Source: Bacillota bacterium (GTDB taxonomy: Bacteria > Bacillota > UBA4882 > JAAYXC01). Taken from it: a DNA stretch of 7,571 bases. The position numbers and the translations under genes are program-made. The stretch lies in assembly GCA_012516115.1 (NCBI GenBank), contig JAAYXC010000437.1, forward strand, positions 1 through 7,571, read 5' to 3'. This document shows, in pieces, positions 6,744-7,571 of the stretch (position 1 is its first letter; the number at the start of each line of letters is the position of its first letter). Under the pieces are notes generated by a model, which was not told the DNA's origin, searched no databases, and saw only the letters and a list, made by a program, of their open reading frames with translations.

Positions 6744-7571
6744 CTATCGCGGCCCTTCCAACACCGTTAAGGAATGCGGGGGTAGGGCCAGCGTGAAGGC
6801 GGCGGCCGGGGTCATCCTTCCGGTCTCCCCGAGCGTCGGATGGCCCCCACCGTACCGCTTTACCACCATCACCCCCGGCCTCGGCGAATAGCCTGGAAGC
6901 TCCACTTCGACGGTGAAGCTCCGCGTGCCATCCCGGTTGCCGAGGACAAAAAGGCCGCTATCCTCGCCCGCTACGGCCCAGGCGCGGACGGCCGGCGCCG
7001 AGGATGAGACGGAAACAAGATTACCTTCGGCGGTGGCCCAGGCGCGAAGCCCCCAGTAGGCCGGTCGGCCGGGCCCCGGGTTCGCGCCGTTGTCGAAGAG
7101 CCCATAACTTCCACCACGCGCGGTAATCTCCATCCTTCCGCAGAAGACCCCGGCGGCGTCCACCCCGGCTTCCGCCATGGCCCCGATGGCCTCGGCGGCG
7201 AAGAGCCCGGCTACGGGTTTAAGGGTCTGGGGACCGGGGTCCCAGCCCACCGTATGCCAGCCGGTAACGAAGATCTCGATCCGGCGACCGGACGCGGCCG
7301 TGGCCAGGAGACCGCGGAGCGCTTCGATCTTTTGGCCCAGTTCATCCGGGGCCCTAAGGAGCCCGGTATCGTCCTCGTTACCCGGGTCCTGGGGGTAATA
7401 AGAAAGGGCCACCCAGTCGAGGAGATGCCCGATCTCACCGAGTAATTCACGGGTCCAGGCGGGATTATCAAGCGGGATGGGGGCGCCGATCTTGGCCGCC
7501 GGATCCGCCGCCTTCATGGCGCGATAATACCGGCGGAACCGCTCGGCGTAAGCGGATGGCGTGGCCCCGAC
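6744..7571 (-). CDS. Glycoside-hydrolase-like protein (clan A type, arabinofuranosidase/GH39-like), 5' end outside window
   Basis: 275 codons are visible, open to the window edge; the ATG at 7517 is internal, since the 18 codons before it (ending YAERFRRYYRAMKAADP) match the usual run of the family. Visible parts: the last strands of a TIM barrel (KIGAPI; HLLDWVALSYYPQDPG; RRIEIFVTGWHTVGWDPG; a helix AAEAIGAMAEAGVDAAGVF; then GGSYGLFDN and PAYWGLRAWA), followed by a C-terminal beta-sandwich of about 100 residues (SGLFVLGNRDGTRSFTVEVE to LPPHSLTVLEG). This layout fits clan GH-A enzymes such as GH51 or GH39 that cut arabinosyl or xylosyl links. The acid/base NEP region is outside the window. 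Where the nucleophile is expected (TEW), the sequence has Thr-Gly-Trp (Gly codon 7262-7260). It may be catalytically altered or use another residue. Exact family not assigned. Confidence 0.75.
   Translation of the reverse strand, partial: VGATPSAYAERFRRYYRAMKAADPAAKIGAPIPLDNPAWTRELLGEIGHLLDWVALSYYPQDPGNEDDTGLLRAPDELGQKIEALRGLLATAASGRRIEIFVTGWHTVGWDPGPQTLKPVAGLFAAEAIGAMAEAGVDAAGVFCGRMEITARGGSYGLFDNGANPGPGRPAYWGLRAWATAEGNLVSVSSSAPAVRAWAVAGEDSGLFVLGNRDGTRSFTVEVELPGYSPRPGVMVVKRYGGGHPTLGETGRMTPAAAFTLALPPHSLTVLEGPR

Noticed and set aside
6554..6796. An 80-codon plus-strand open frame as an independent gene.
   Set aside because: Only its first 15 or so codons look protein-like, and they continue the PDZ relic; the rest overlaps the end of the hydrolase gene and has no motif.

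Overview
The window is a GC-rich piece of bacterial chromosome. It carries, from left to right: the tail of a glycine-rich TPM protein, a second TPM-domain protein, a small lipoprotein, a DMT/EamA transporter on the opposite strand, a complete alanyl-tRNA synthetase gene (alaS) with a consensus promoter, a two-CBS-domain protein closed by two terminators, a stretch of decayed genes (a CPBP-type membrane protease relic and a PDZ-domain relic), and the C-terminal part of a glycoside-hydrolase-like protein that runs off the right edge.

Organism: I cannot name it. The catalytic core of AlaRS (SGKHNDLEEVGHDTYHHTFF, then NGGCARFIELWNL and PAKHVDTGMGFERI) resembles, as I recall the family, the type seen in Bacteroidota, Planctomycetota, Acidobacteriota and eukaryotes more than the usual Firmicutes or enterobacterial type. 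The lipoprotein looks like outer-membrane-associated proteins of diderms. The perfect TTGACA / TATAAT promoter argues against Bacteroidota, whose housekeeping promoters differ. A GC-rich diderm from a deep or poorly sampled phylum fits, with low confidence.

Region 1-1197 (+): two tandem TPM genes, the second starting at or just inside the end of the first, then the lipoprotein 19 bases later. The spacing suggests one transcript. Region 1166-2119 (-): the DMT transporter converges on the lipoprotein gene and the two coding regions overlap by 32 bases. Region 2120-2540: non-coding, holding the alaS promoter, an adjacent inverted repeat and a GC-rich structured leader. Region 2541-5168 (+): alaS. 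Region 5169-5403: non-coding with several short inverted repeats. Region 5404-5844 (+): CBS protein, followed by tandem hairpin terminators at 5849-5877 and 5889-5916. Region 5915-6743: gene graveyard, with a CPBP relic read in two frames on the minus strand and a PDZ relic read in about three frames on the plus strand. Region 6744-7571 (-): glycoside-hydrolase-like protein, 5' end outside the window, with glycine where the family's nucleophile glutamate would be expected.

The genes do not form one pathway. alaS is core translation. The left cluster concerns the cell envelope. The right side looks like accessory DNA undergoing decay. I found no RNA genes, CRISPR array, insertion sequence or clear new system; the most unusual parts are the broken genes at 5915-6683, the alaS leader and the apparent missing nucleophile in the hydrolase.
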